Source: Zhongshania sp. (GTDB lineage Bacteria; Pseudomonadota; Gammaproteobacteria; Pseudomonadales; Spongiibacteraceae). From it: a stretch of 33,697 nucleotides of DNA. Within the stretch, counting starts at the first letter, position 1; each line of letters opens with the position of its first letter. The stretch is from positions 1 through 33,697 of the forward strand of contig JAGPVP010000101.1 in NCBI GenBank assembly GCA_018066965.1, given 5' to 3'. The notes beneath the pieces were generated by a model. It was not told the origin of the DNA, did not search any database, and saw nothing but the letters and a program-made list of their open reading frames with translations. Below, piece after piece: positions 8,255 through 16,130 of this stretch. A program made the translations under genes and the position numbers.

Positions 8255-9124
8255 ATGATGGAACAAAACACACATCGAGCGTTTACCGCTGCCGTAGTAT
8301 TACTTGCTGCGTGTTTTTGCACTTCGGTGCAGGCGGGATTGCTGCGCGAGGTACTTGCCCAAACGGGTATTCTTGCCATTGTGACGCCAGTGACAACCGC
8401 GGTGGGTATTGAGCTAGACGACACTGTGACCACGCTAGATGGTGTTGTTAGCGGCGTGCTCGGTGCTGATATGGCAGGCGCAGATTTAAATTTAACGCCG
8501 CAAGAGTCGGCTGACTTGCTGGGTATGGATACGCCCGTGACCGCGGCTGTGGGGAATATTGTCGGGGTGGTATTCAACCCCGCGCCTGCCGATGACCAGC
8601 CGGCCTTAATTCCGCTGGTGAATCTAGATCCAGTGTTTGTGGTTGGGCAAATACAAACCCAGCCGTATCGCTGTACCGACGGCGACCGCGATGGCGTGTG
8701 TGATCAGGATGATCAGTGTTTAAATACCCCCGTCGGCATCAAAGTACTCGCCAATGGCTGCTATCTCGATGGCCCGCGCGGTGTCGCGTTAGAGGGTGTC
8801 TTTTTTGCCAATGACAGCGATCAGCTCAGCATTCCCGCGCAGCAAATTCTTCGTAAAGTCGCTGAGGTTATTAAACAATCTTCGGCTAGTTTAATTGAAG
8901 TCGGTGGCTATACCGATGATGCCGGCGATGCAGAATATAATCTGCGTTTATCCGCTGTGCGTGCCGCAGCCGTGCGCGATTATTTATACAGCCTAGGTGT
9001 TAAGAAATCGCGTCTGCAGGTTAAGGGTTACGGTGAGGCGTCGCCGCGGGCAGATAATGCGAGCCCAGAAGGGCGTGCGATGAATCGTCGGGTAGAATTA
9101 AAAATACTGGATAGCGAGCAATAG
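8255..9124 (+). CDS. OmpA-domain outer-membrane or periplasmic protein with TSP3 repeat
   Basis: 289 residues. A signal peptide covers about the first 27 residues (cleavage after SVQA); the LAAC at 17-20 could alternatively be a lipobox. Residues 28-130 are Val/Ala/Gly/Asp-rich and unrecognised. A calcium-binding thrombospondin type-3 motif (DGDRDGVCDQDDQC) follows at about 142-155, then a complete OmpA_C peptidoglycan-binding domain (GYTDDAGDAEYNLRLSAVRA, RLQVKGYGE, NRRVEL). Ribosome-binding site AGGAG at 8237-8241. The TpsB-like barrel gene begins 59 bp downstream and probably shares the transcript. The protein should tether the outer membrane to peptidoglycan. Confidence 0.88.
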   Translation: MMEQNTHRAFTAAVVLLAACFCTSVQAGLLREVLAQTGILAIVTPVTTAVGIELDDTVTTLDGVVSGVLGADMAGADLNLTPQESADLLGMDTPVTAAVGNIVGVVFNPAPADDQPALIPLVNLDPVFVVGQIQTQPYRCTDGDRDGVCDQDDQCLNTPVGIKVLANGCYLDGPRGVALEGVFFANDSDQLSIPAQQILRKVAEVIKQSSASLIEVGGYTDDAGDAEYNLRLSAVRAAAVRDYLYSLGVKKSRLQVKGYGEASPRADNASPEGRAMNRRVELKILDSEQ

Positions 9125-9183
9125 CCAATAACGCTGAGGCAGCTCTGTCTCGCAATCAAGCTGAATAGTTTAGGAGAATATGA

Positions 9184-10827
9184 ATGGCAATTGATCTGCC
9201 ACCCGTCATGCCGCCGCAGTTGGCGACCCATATCCAAATTGAGGCCGCAGGCCAAGCAAATGCCGAGGCGATTACCGCGGTGGTGGCGGGCATTACGGTG
9301 CGGGTTGTTGGCAATCAATATTTATCGCCAAGCCAAATCACCTCGATATTATCAGCGGCAGAAACGCCCTCTGACGCGATCACCGCATTAACGCGACGTT
9401 ATTACAATGCGGGCTATTTATTGGTGAGCGTCAGTTATTTCCGTGTTGATGACACGGTAACCATTTTAGTAAATCAATCGACAGTGAAAGGAATACGCGG
9501 AAATTCGGCAATTACCGCGCATTTTAAGGGCCTAATTGGCGACCCAGATTTAAGTTTGGCTGAGTTCGATCGCGCGCGGGTCTTGGCAGATTTACACGCA
9601 CAGCGTGCGGGCTTGGCATACAGCATTGCCTATGAACAGCACTACGACAATCAGGTGATTCTCGACTTTCGCGAAGTGCCCGTCGACGATTATGACGCGA
9701 CGGATGTAGTGCTAGAAATGAATAATAAGGGCAGTCGCTTTTTGGGCCGCTACTTTGGTTTGGCTGGCTTGCGCCAGCGTTTTAATACGGGCACCGAGGC
9801 GAGCTTAGCGTATAAAACCATCTTTGAAGACTTGGGTGAGGCGGGGGATGGCGACGGTTATCAGCAGCTAGATTTTAGCGTTGAGCATCCCTTCACCTTT
9901 GGTTTGTATGGTGTGGATTTCACTCGTATTGAATATCAGCGTCAGCCGCAAATTTCGACGAGCCCTGGTGGCGGTTTGGGTTTGGGCCTGTGTTTGCCGC
10001 CGTTGATTAGCTGTGCGCCATCGGGTGGCTCTGCGGTGGTCGATCTCGATGCCGAAATAGATGTTGCGACATTCTCGGGCGAGCAAGTGTTATACAGCAA
10101 CCCTGTGCGGCGCTGGTCGGTGTTTGAACGCATTGAGTATGTGAACTCTGAAATTCAAGCAGATGTGCAATCTCAGCCATTGCTCGATGAGTCTTATCAA
10201 ACCGTCGAACTAGGCGCTAAGTATTCGGTGCGTGGCGCGCTGGCAACATCGCCCTCTTATTTTAAAGCCCAGCTTTCACTACGAGCAGGCTTTGGCGATG
10301 GTGGCAGTTTAGAAAGTGATCGCAGTGATGGGGTGGGTATAGGTCAGCGTTCAGCAGATTTTGTAATGTTGCGACCTAAGCTGGGATATAAATTTGCTTT
10401 GGCGCCGCACTACGAATTAGCGGTCAATTTAGACGGTCAATTTGTTGATGACACCCAACTACCGCAGCAACAGCAGTATGTATTAGGGGGCATGAATAGT
10501 CTCAGCGCCTACTTACCTGGTGTATTAATCGGCGATAATGGCTATTTTGCGCAGGCCGCGCTAAATGCAAAATATCGCGTTTGGGGAATGCCGTTAGAGG
10601 CGTCGCTATTCGCCGAATACGGTGCGACTAGTTTTAATGGTGTGTCTGGTGAGCTGGGTTCGAATCAATCGGTGGCAGATGCTGGTGTGCGCTTAAGTGT
10701 CATGCTTGGCTACGGCTTTGAAACCGAACTGGTGGCGGCGGCACCGCTGATGGACGATGTGGTAGATAAAGCGCGTGTAGATACGTTAGAAAGCGATTTT
10801 TTTTGGCGCTTGCGGTGGACGTACTAA
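9184..10827 (+). CDS. TpsB/ShlB-FhaC-like POTRA and beta-barrel outer-membrane protein, atypical
   Basis: 547 residues. After a short polar start come two POTRA-like modules (about residues 38-100 and 101-165; VRVVGNQYLSPSQI and YYNAGYLLVSVSYFRV are typical), then a 16-strand-type barrel ending in an aromatic residue (RLRWTY), as BAM substrates do. This is the architecture of two-partner secretion transporters. Two things are odd. There is no Sec signal peptide, and an in-frame stop at 9181-9183 rules out an N-terminal extension in this frame. At the L6-loop position, where the family has V/L-R-G-F/Y, this protein has L440-S441-A442-Y443 before GVLIGDNGYF. No TpsA partner is nearby. The start has AGGAGA at 9172-9177. 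Assigned by fold and motif; the transported substrate is unknown. Confidence 0.75.
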   Translation: MAIDLPPVMPPQLATHIQIEAAGQANAEAITAVVAGITVRVVGNQYLSPSQITSILSAAETPSDAITALTRRYYNAGYLLVSVSYFRVDDTVTILVNQSTVKGIRGNSAITAHFKGLIGDPDLSLAEFDRARVLADLHAQRAGLAYSIAYEQHYDNQVILDFREVPVDDYDATDVVLEMNNKGSRFLGRYFGLAGLRQRFNTGTEASLAYKTIFEDLGEAGDGDGYQQLDFSVEHPFTFGLYGVDFTRIEYQRQPQISTSPGGGLGLGLCLPPLISCAPSGGSAVVDLDAEIDVATFSGEQVLYSNPVRRWSVFERIEYVNSEIQADVQSQPLLDESYQTVELGAKYSVRGALATSPSYFKAQLSLRAGFGDGGSLESDRSDGVGIGQRSADFVMLRPKLGYKFALAPHYELAVNLDGQFVDDTQLPQQQQYVLGGMNSLSAYLPGVLIGDNGYFAQAALNAKYRVWGMPLEASLFAEYGATSFNGVSGELGSNQSVADAGVRLSVMLGYGFETELVAAAPLMDDVVDKARVDTLESDFFWRLRWTY

Positions 10828-10850
10828 ATCTGGCTGATTTTCACGCGGCC

Positions 10851-11348
10851 TTATTCGCTCTTGTCGAAGAGCATCTTTCTCAATAAACGGTCTAATTGCT
10901 CTTGCTCGCTAGTGTTCAGATTGCGTAAGCGGTCTGAATGCAATTGAGCAATGGTGTCGACCAGTTTTTCAACTAGCTTTTTGCCTTTTGGGCTAAGTTG
11001 TACTAACAAGCTGCGGCCATCCGCTGGGCTTGGCGGGCGGCTAATTAAACCCGCGGACTCGAGCCGATAAAGAAGTTTGGTTAGCCCTCCTGAGCTTATT
11101 AGTAAGGCCTTGCACAATTCTGTGGGGGTGATTCGGTGCGGCGCTACTTGGCGACGCAGTGTGGCTAAGGCATCGAAGTCTGCACGAGATAACTGGACAT
11201 CTTTTAGGCTGAGTGCCGTTTGCGTCATAAATAAATCACTGGCGCGGAGTATTCTTAGTACAGCAGGTTTGGCCGCGTCGTACATTTCAGGCCAGTTTTC
11301 CTGCTGCTGATGACGCAGTTCGTCAACGGTGGTGCGCTTATCGTCCAT
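10851..11348 (-). CDS. MarR-family transcriptional regulator
   Basis: 165 residues with a MarR winged helix. The recognition region is ITPTELCKALLISSGGLTKLLYRLESAGLI (in parts, residues about 85-114), followed by the wing SPADGRSLLVQLSPKGKKL, and helical dimerisation segments at both ends. I chose the ATG at 11348 (MDDKRTT); a TTG further upstream at 11390 would extend into the operator side of the intergenic region. It is divergent from a Bcr/CflA exporter with two palindromic sites between them, the usual arrangement for a MarR repressor controlling an efflux pump and itself. The inducing ligand is unknown. Confidence 0.9.
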   Translation of the reverse strand: MDDKRTTVDELRHQQQENWPEMYDAAKPAVLRILRASDLFMTQTALSLKDVQLSRADFDALATLRRQVAPHRITPTELCKALLISSGGLTKLLYRLESAGLISRPPSPADGRSLLVQLSPKGKKLVEKLVDTIAQLHSDRLRNLNTSEQEQLDRLLRKMLFDKSE

Positions 11349-11387
11349 GGCTAGTCTCGTGATTGGTTTATATTCATGGTTGAGCTG

Positions 11388-11413
11388 CAAATATTCGGTT
11401 TAGTGAATATTTG
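11388..11413. repeat. 9-bp inverted repeat in the marR-exporter intergenic region
   Basis: CAAATATTC at 11388-11396 is the exact complement of GAATATTTG at 11405-11413, with an 8-bp spacer. It lies just upstream of the first palindromic operator and may be a regulator site or part of the exporter promoter. Confidence 0.4.
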
Positions 11414-11417
11414 GATA

Positions 11418-11437
11418 TTATCTTTCCGGAAAGATAA
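11418..11437. promoter_or_regulatory. MarR operator 1, perfect 20-bp palindrome
   Basis: TTATCTTTCCGGAAAGATAA is a perfect 10+10 palindrome in the gap between the divergent MarR and exporter genes, 44 bp before the exporter ATG. Length and position suit a MarR dimer site. Assignment to this MarR is inferred from adjacency. Confidence 0.65.
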
Positions 11438-11447
11438 ATTCCAGATA

Positions 11448-11467
11448 TTATCTTGCCGGAAAGACAA
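11448..11467. promoter_or_regulatory. MarR operator 2, near-perfect palindrome
   Basis: TTATCTTGCCGGAAAGACAA repeats operator 1 with changes that break two of the ten pairs. The two centres are exactly 30 bp apart, about three helical turns, so two dimers could bind the same DNA face. It ends 13 bp before the exporter start codon. Confidence 0.6.
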
Positions 11468-11480
11468 ATTTGGAAAAGTT

Positions 11481-12701
11481 ATGACTCCCTCTTTGCCGCC
11501 TATGCGGTTAATTATTTCATTGGCGCTGATTTTTGCTCTGTCACCGCTGGCCATTGATATGTATCTGCCAACAATTCCTGCTATAGCAGGCGAGTTGGCC
11601 GTACCCGTGCAAGACATTGCGATTACCGTCAGTTTGTATATTTTGGGACTGAGCTTTGGCCAGTTTTTTGGTGGCCCGATTAGTGACTATATTGGCCGGC
11701 GCCCGGTGTTATTTATAGGCTTAGCGATATTTGCGCTGGCGAGCCTAGTAATCGCTTATACAGACTCCTTGCAGATATTTTGGTTGGCACGCTTTTTACA
11801 GGCTTTGGGCGGAGGCTTTGCCTCTGTGGTTGTACCGGCGATTATCCGTGACCATACCGAAGGGCAGGCAACCGCTAAATTGTTTTCGCATATTATGCTG
11901 ATTACCATTATTGCGCCGGCTATTGCCCCTAGCATTGGTACACTTTTATACAGTGTGAGTGGCTGGCGCATGGTGTTTATTGTGCTCGCAGTGTACGCAG
12001 TGGCAGTGTGTGTGATGGCGGCGCTATTTGTTGGCCGAACTTCGAAAGTGGCGGTGTCAGCCGCTACGACACCGGTTCAGGAAAGCCTGCTTACGCGTTA
12101 TCGTTTTGTGTTGAGTAACGCAACCGCTATGCGCTATTTGGTATCTCAGGGTTTTGCATTTGGCGTAATGATGACATTCGTTGCCAATGCCGCGCTGGTA
12201 TATATTGATCAATATGGTGTCACTGAAACGCAATTTTCTATGCTGTTTGCTGCAAATATAATTCTGTTAGCAGTTGGCAATAGGGTGAATAATTATTTGC
12301 TGAACAGTATTCTCGCCGCACGTATTATGCAAATGGCGCTGCTATTTCAGTGTTTCGTTGCTGGCGGTCTACTTTTAGTTACTGGTTTTATGCCGCCGCT
12401 GTGGGTGGTTGCGCCACTAATTATGCTGTGCGTTGGTTCTCTTAGCGGTGTGATGGGTAATTCGCAAGCCAGTGCTTTGCAGTTTTTCCCCAATCATAGC
12501 GGCATTGCGTCGGCGTTATTAGGCAGTGCGCAGTATCTAATTGGGGGTGTTATAAGTGGCGTATCAACATTATTTATAAGCGATAAAATGTGGCCAATGA
12601 CGATTACCATGTTTGTAGGTGCTTTTATTGCGTGGCTGTTTGTACCAAAGGTGTCTAAAGCGCCGCTGCAGACTAGTTTTAGTACTGAGAGTAGCCATTA
12701 A
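11481..12701 (+). CDS. Bcr/CflA-family MFS drug exporter
   Basis: 406 residues, 12 predicted membrane spans. Family features include SPLAIDMYLPTIPAIAGEL in TM1, the A-motif-like GPISDYIGRRPVLFIG between TM2 and TM3, RFLQALGGGFASVVVPAIIRD in TM4 and APSIGTLL in TM5. I start at the ATG at 11481. The same frame is open upstream to 11376, but that stretch merely translates the two operator repeats (ILSFRKDKF, ILSCRKDKF) and is not protein-like for this family. It should export drug-like compounds with proton antiport across the inner membrane, under control of the divergent MarR. Confidence 0.9.
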   Translation: MTPSLPPMRLIISLALIFALSPLAIDMYLPTIPAIAGELAVPVQDIAITVSLYILGLSFGQFFGGPISDYIGRRPVLFIGLAIFALASLVIAYTDSLQIFWLARFLQALGGGFASVVVPAIIRDHTEGQATAKLFSHIMLITIIAPAIAPSIGTLLYSVSGWRMVFIVLAVYAVAVCVMAALFVGRTSKVAVSAATTPVQESLLTRYRFVLSNATAMRYLVSQGFAFGVMMTFVANAALVYIDQYGVTETQFSMLFAANIILLAVGNRVNNYLLNSILAARIMQMALLFQCFVAGGLLLVTGFMPPLWVVAPLIMLCVGSLSGVMGNSQASALQFFPNHSGIASALLGSAQYLIGGVISGVSTLFISDKMWPMTITMFVGAFIAWLFVPKVSKAPLQTSFSTESSH

Positions 12702-12767
12702 CTTGATATAGAAACAGGTCACTGCGGTGACTATATTGAGTATTCGGAGCTAATTTTGACACGATCT

Positions 12768-13646
12768 TTAGCTATTTTTGCAAAGCTCCAGCCAGCGCAA
12801 AATTCCCTCGCTGCGATATTTTTGGCGATGCAAAATAAAGTAGAAATAGCGCTTAAAGTCACGATTGCTTGCGGTTAGAGGCACTAAGCGGCCGCTGTCG
12901 AAGGCGGTTTGTAATGCTAGAGTTGATAGGCAGCCAATGCCTAGGCCGGTTTCAACGGCGCGTTTTATCGCTTCGGTATGTTGTAACTCAAGCCGAATGT
13001 TTAACTCTGGTAGCAGTTCGTGTATTGCGCGGTCAAAGGCTTGGCGGGTGCCTGAGCCCGCTTCTCTTAATATCCACTGCGCAGCGAGTAAGTCGGCATC
13101 GGTGAGGTTTTTCTTAGTGGCGAGGGGGTGTTTAGCGCTGCAAAAAATTTGCAGTTCATCTTCACGCCAGCGTGTTACTTCTAAATCGGGGTGGTGCAGC
13201 TCGCCTTCGATCAGACCAATATCTAAATCGAAGTTTAAAACCTGTTGGCTGATGACCGCTGTATTAGCCACATTGAGCTGCACCTTCGCGGCTGGATGTC
13301 GGTTGATGAACTCCGCCATAATATCGACCGCGAGATAATTACCTATGGTGAGGGTCGCACCTACCTTGAGTTCACCCACTTGGTCGTGGCGCCTAAAGCC
13401 TTGCTCTAAAGCCATAGCTTGATCTAGCAAGGCCTCTGCTTGAGGACGCAGCGCGCGGCCAAGCTCGTTGATTTGCAGGCGTTTACCAACTCGGTCAAAT
13501 AGTTGAATCGAAAATTGTTGCTCAAGGTCTTTGAGTGCACTGGAGGCTGCTGATTGGGACATGGAGAGTTGTTCTGCGGCGCGAGTGATGTTTTCGGTGT
13601 GGGCGGCGGCGAGAAATACTTCGAGTTGGCGTAGGGTATAGTACAT
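12768..13646 (-). CDS. finR: FinR-like LysR-type regulator
   Basis: 292 residues from the ATG at 13646 (MYYTLRQLEVF), the N-terminus usual for the family. A frame to 13673 adds nine hydrophobic residues without a ribosome-binding site. The HTH is in residues 18-45 (ENITRAAEQLSMSQSAASSAL) and the substrate-binding domain shows WILREAGSGTRQAFD. It lies divergently 124 bp from fpr, the arrangement of finR-fpr in Pseudomonas, where FinR activates fpr under superoxide or redox stress. The gene name rests on this synteny and similarity. The intergenic region (13647-13770) is AT-rich near FinR (TATA-N9-TATA at about 13660) and could hold the LysR site. Confidence 0.82.
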   Translation of the reverse strand: MYYTLRQLEVFLAAAHTENITRAAEQLSMSQSAASSALKDLEQQFSIQLFDRVGKRLQINELGRALRPQAEALLDQAMALEQGFRRHDQVGELKVGATLTIGNYLAVDIMAEFINRHPAAKVQLNVANTAVISQQVLNFDLDIGLIEGELHHPDLEVTRWREDELQIFCSAKHPLATKKNLTDADLLAAQWILREAGSGTRQAFDRAIHELLPELNIRLELQHTEAIKRAVETGLGIGCLSTLALQTAFDSGRLVPLTASNRDFKRYFYFILHRQKYRSEGILRWLELCKNS

Positions 13647-13770
13647 ATTTGTAAAACCGATATAAAAAATCATTATAAGTCATTTTGCCGATAGCATAGT
13701 CTTCCCTTACAGTGTTGGCAAGCAAGAAGAACGGCGCGGGCATGGCGCTAATACTGACGAGAGGTTTGCA

Positions 13771-14544
13771 ATGAGCAATATAGTTTCTGAGCGAGTTACC
13801 AGCGTACATCACTGGAACGATACTTTATTTAGCTTTAAGACTAGCCGTGATCCATCGTTTCGTTTTGAGAATGGCCACTTCACCATGATTGGTCTAAAGC
13901 AGGGCGAACGTAACTTGATGCGTGCTTACAGTATTGTGAGTGCAAATTATGAGGAAGAGCTTGAGTTCTTCAGCATTAAAGTGGCTGATGGCCCACTAAC
14001 CTCTAAATTGCAGCAGATTAAAGTGGGTGATGAAATATTAATCAGCCGCAAACCGACAGGCACCTTAGTGGCAGATAATTTGCTGCCTGGTAAAAACCTG
14101 TACCTTCTTAGCACTGGTACAGGCTTGGCGCCCTTTATGAGCATCATTAAAGATCCTGAGGTGTACGAGAAGTTTGAAAAGGTTGTGCTAGTACACGGCG
14201 TGCGTTACGAGAGCGAGTTGGCTTACCAAGATTTTATCCGCAATCATTTGCCTCAGCATGAATTTTTTGGCGAGTTTGTGCGCGATAAGTTGGTTTACTA
14301 CCCCACGGTTACCCGTGAGAAATTTGCGAATCAGGGCCGCTTAACGGATTTGATTCGCAGCGGTAAGCTAATGGCAGATGTGGGCTTGCCCGCACTGAAC
14401 ACCGAGGATGATCGTTTTATGATTTGCGGTAGCCCAAGTATGTTAAAAGATACGTGTAGCTTACTTAACGCGGCGGGCTTTAAAGAAACACGTGGCGGTG
14501 AGTATGGCCATTTCGTCATAGAGCGTGCGTTTGTAGAACATTAA
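13771..14544 (+). CDS. fpr: Ferredoxin/flavodoxin-NADP(+) reductase
   Basis: 257 residues, the bacterial subclass-I FPR. The FAD-binding RAYS motif is at about residues 50-53 (MRAYSIVSA), with the phosphate-binding GPLTSKL, the NADP-binding STGTGLAPF (112-120), and MICGSPSMLKDT. The end ERAFVEH closely matches the ...ERAFVEK end of Azotobacter/Pseudomonas FPRs. It transfers electrons between NADPH and ferredoxin or flavodoxin in the cytoplasm, serving iron-sulphur and oxidative-stress metabolism. The ATG is preceded by GAGAGG. Likely regulated by the divergent FinR-like protein. A strong terminator follows at 14567. Confidence 0.95.
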   Translation: MSNIVSERVTSVHHWNDTLFSFKTSRDPSFRFENGHFTMIGLKQGERNLMRAYSIVSANYEEELEFFSIKVADGPLTSKLQQIKVGDEILISRKPTGTLVADNLLPGKNLYLLSTGTGLAPFMSIIKDPEVYEKFEKVVLVHGVRYESELAYQDFIRNHLPQHEFFGEFVRDKLVYYPTVTREKFANQGRLTDLIRSGKLMADVGLPALNTEDDRFMICGSPSMLKDTCSLLNAAGFKETRGGEYGHFVIERAFVEH

Positions 14545-14559
14545 TACTCGTGTTCTACA
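14532..14559. repeat. 9-bp inverted repeat spanning the fpr stop codon
   Basis: TGTAGAACA at 14532-14540 is complementary to TGTTCTACA at 14551-14559, with the TAA stop (14542-14544) in the 10-nt loop. It lies just before the main terminator and may protect or pause the transcript end. Confidence 0.45.
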
Positions 14560-14566
14560 CTTTTTG

Positions 14567-14589
14567 AAGCCCCTTTTTAGGGGCTTTTT
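14567..14589 (+). terminator. Rho-independent terminator of fpr
   Basis: AAGCCCC (14567-14573) pairs with GGGGCTT (14580-14586) around a U-rich loop, and the stem runs into a T5 tract. Confidence 0.85.
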
Positions 14590-14620
14590 GCGTTTTTATT
14601 TGGCCAAAATATAAGACGGT

Positions 14621-14746
14621 TTGCCTTACCTCGGAGGCAAAAATAATTACCCTCCCAGCAAATATCAAATAACGCACGCAGTGAGTATCGTTGGTTTACT
14701 CTTTATGGGCTTAATTGTCGCGTTTATTTCGCTATTTATAAGTTGA
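14621..14746 (+). CDS. Possible small single-span membrane protein
   Basis: The frame encodes up to 41 residues from a TTG at 14621 or 21 residues from a GTG at 14681, ending at TGA 14744-14746. The C-terminal half is one hydrophobic helix (VSIVGLLFMGLIVAFISLF) after a polar stretch (GGKNNYPPSKYQITH). There is no ATG and no good ribosome-binding site, so it may be chance. It is worth listing because its layout resembles the small membrane proteins at 26385-26655. The rest of 14590-14822 shows nothing else I can name. Confidence 0.3.
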   Translation: MPYLGGKNNYPPSKYQITHAVSIVGLLFMGLIVAFISLFIS

Positions 14747-14822
14747 AATGGGCTTTATGGTGGAGTCCTGTGGGCAGCCTTGATAACTTAGGGGCTGGCT
14801 TTGTTCTGGGTAAGGGAGCGCT

Positions 14823-15962
14823 ATGTTTAAAAAAATCTTATTGTGGCTAGCGGCGCTGCTGATTGCGCTGGCGGTGTATATTCAGTTTGGAAATTTACCT
14901 GAGCCGTTACCGGCAGAGTCGCAAAGTAGTCACTGGCTTGAAAAGGGTACTTACGACGTTAGTTACTTCGATGTAGAGCTGGTGGATGATACCCGCCCAA
15001 CGCAGCCAAACGGTGATTACGAGGGCAGCAACGAACGCCACCTGCAAACTCGAATTTGGTATCCTGAGGGCTTGGTAGGGTCGGCACCGCTACTTATTTA
15101 TAGCCATGGTTTTATGTCCTCGCGCACGGGCGGTAGCTATCTTGCCGAACATTTTGCCAGCCACGGTTATATTGTTGCCGCAATGGATTACCCGCTGACC
15201 AATATGCAGGCGCCGGGCGGGCCGCTAGTAAAAGATGTGGTTAATCAGCCAAGTGATATTAGCTTTTTAATTGATCAGTTTGTTTCCTGGGATACGGATT
15301 CTGGGCATCAGTTTTATGAGCGTATCGATGAAAAGCATATTGGCGTTATGGGGCTGTCGTTGGGTGGTATGACCTCGACCTTGGCGGCCTTCCATCCTCG
15401 CAATGCGGATTTGCGTATTTCCGCGGCGGTATCTATTGCTGGGCCGGTCTTTGTTTTTGGGCCAGCATTCTATGAATCTAGGGATATCCCATTCATGATG
15501 ATTGCGTCACCCATCGACGCAATGATTGATTATAAAACCAATGCCGCCACTATTTTACCCAATGTTAAAGGTGCGGTTTTGGTTTCCATGGACGATGCAT
15601 CGCATACTGGTTTTGCCGCACAGGGTCGTTATTTAAGGTGGTTAGATAACCCCGATTTATTGGGTTGCAGTATGGTAACGCGGGGTCTTGAGAAGACGAC
15701 GGATGAACTGTGGGCTAGTGAGTTGGGTGCACCTGAAGAGGGAGTTTTGGCGGTACCACAGACGGCGCTGTGTACTATGGACCCGTTGCCGTCGGCAATG
15801 AACCCAGTGCGCCAACAATGGTTAACGACGCTAGCGGTGTTTTCTTTCTTTGAATCAAAATTTGCGCTGAGTGAATTGCGCCGCCAAGAGGCTCGTGAGT
15901 ATTTACTTAATGGCTATCCACGTGAAATTCCTGAGGTCAGTGTTGAGCGCGCCGCAAAGTAG
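14823..15962 (+). CDS. Membrane-anchored or exported alpha/beta hydrolase (PAF-acetylhydrolase/dienelactone-hydrolase-like)
   Basis: 379 residues. A hydrophobic N-terminal segment (residues 4-24) is a signal anchor or signal peptide. The alpha/beta hydrolase core shows the oxyanion segment YSHGFMSSRTGGSYLAEHFASHGY, the nucleophile elbow GLSLGG (Ser at about residue 180), an acid candidate in SPIDAMIDY and the catalytic His in DDASHTGF. The overall pattern is that of platelet-activating-factor-acetylhydrolase-like or dienelactone-hydrolase-like esterases. The substrate is unknown. The ATG follows AAGGGAG. A partly palindromic region at 15975-16019 follows the gene and may end transcription. 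Confidence 0.82.
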   Translation: MFKKILLWLAALLIALAVYIQFGNLPEPLPAESQSSHWLEKGTYDVSYFDVELVDDTRPTQPNGDYEGSNERHLQTRIWYPEGLVGSAPLLIYSHGFMSSRTGGSYLAEHFASHGYIVAAMDYPLTNMQAPGGPLVKDVVNQPSDISFLIDQFVSWDTDSGHQFYERIDEKHIGVMGLSLGGMTSTLAAFHPRNADLRISAAVSIAGPVFVFGPAFYESRDIPFMMIASPIDAMIDYKTNAATILPNVKGAVLVSMDDASHTGFAAQGRYLRWLDNPDLLGCSMVTRGLEKTTDELWASELGAPEEGVLAVPQTALCTMDPLPSAMNPVRQQWLTTLAVFSFFESKFALSELRRQEAREYLLNGYPREIPEVSVERAAK

Positions 15963-16051
15963 AGAAAAAATAGCGCTGGGCTTATAGATTCTATTGCTGG
16001 GGCTATCGAGGCGCCCAGCTGCCAGTTATATTAATTGGGCTTTATGTTTTT

Positions 16052-16091
16052 GGCTGTTACGTTATCGGCGATGGCTGAGAACGTAACAGCC
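16052..16091. repeat. 12-bp perfect hairpin upstream of the MAPEG gene
   Basis: GGCTGTTACGTT at 16052-16063 is the exact complement of 16080-16091, with a 16-nt loop. It lies between the hydrolase and the MAPEG gene, 39 bp before the latter's ATG. There is no U-tract, so it may be a leader structure, a regulator site or a processed transcript end. Confidence 0.5.
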
Positions 16092-16130
16092 TTGATGAAA
16101 TTAAAAATAAAACGATAAGGGAAAACGAAA

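Noticed and set aside
11376-11480. N-terminal extension of the exporter frame
   Set aside because: It is just the translation of the two operator repeats; the family N-terminus begins at 11481.
12702-12767. Hairpin GTCAC/GTGAC (12718-12731) as a terminator between the exporter and finR
   Set aside because: A 5-bp stem with only a loosely paired outer ATATAG/CTATAT and no U-tract; too weak to call.
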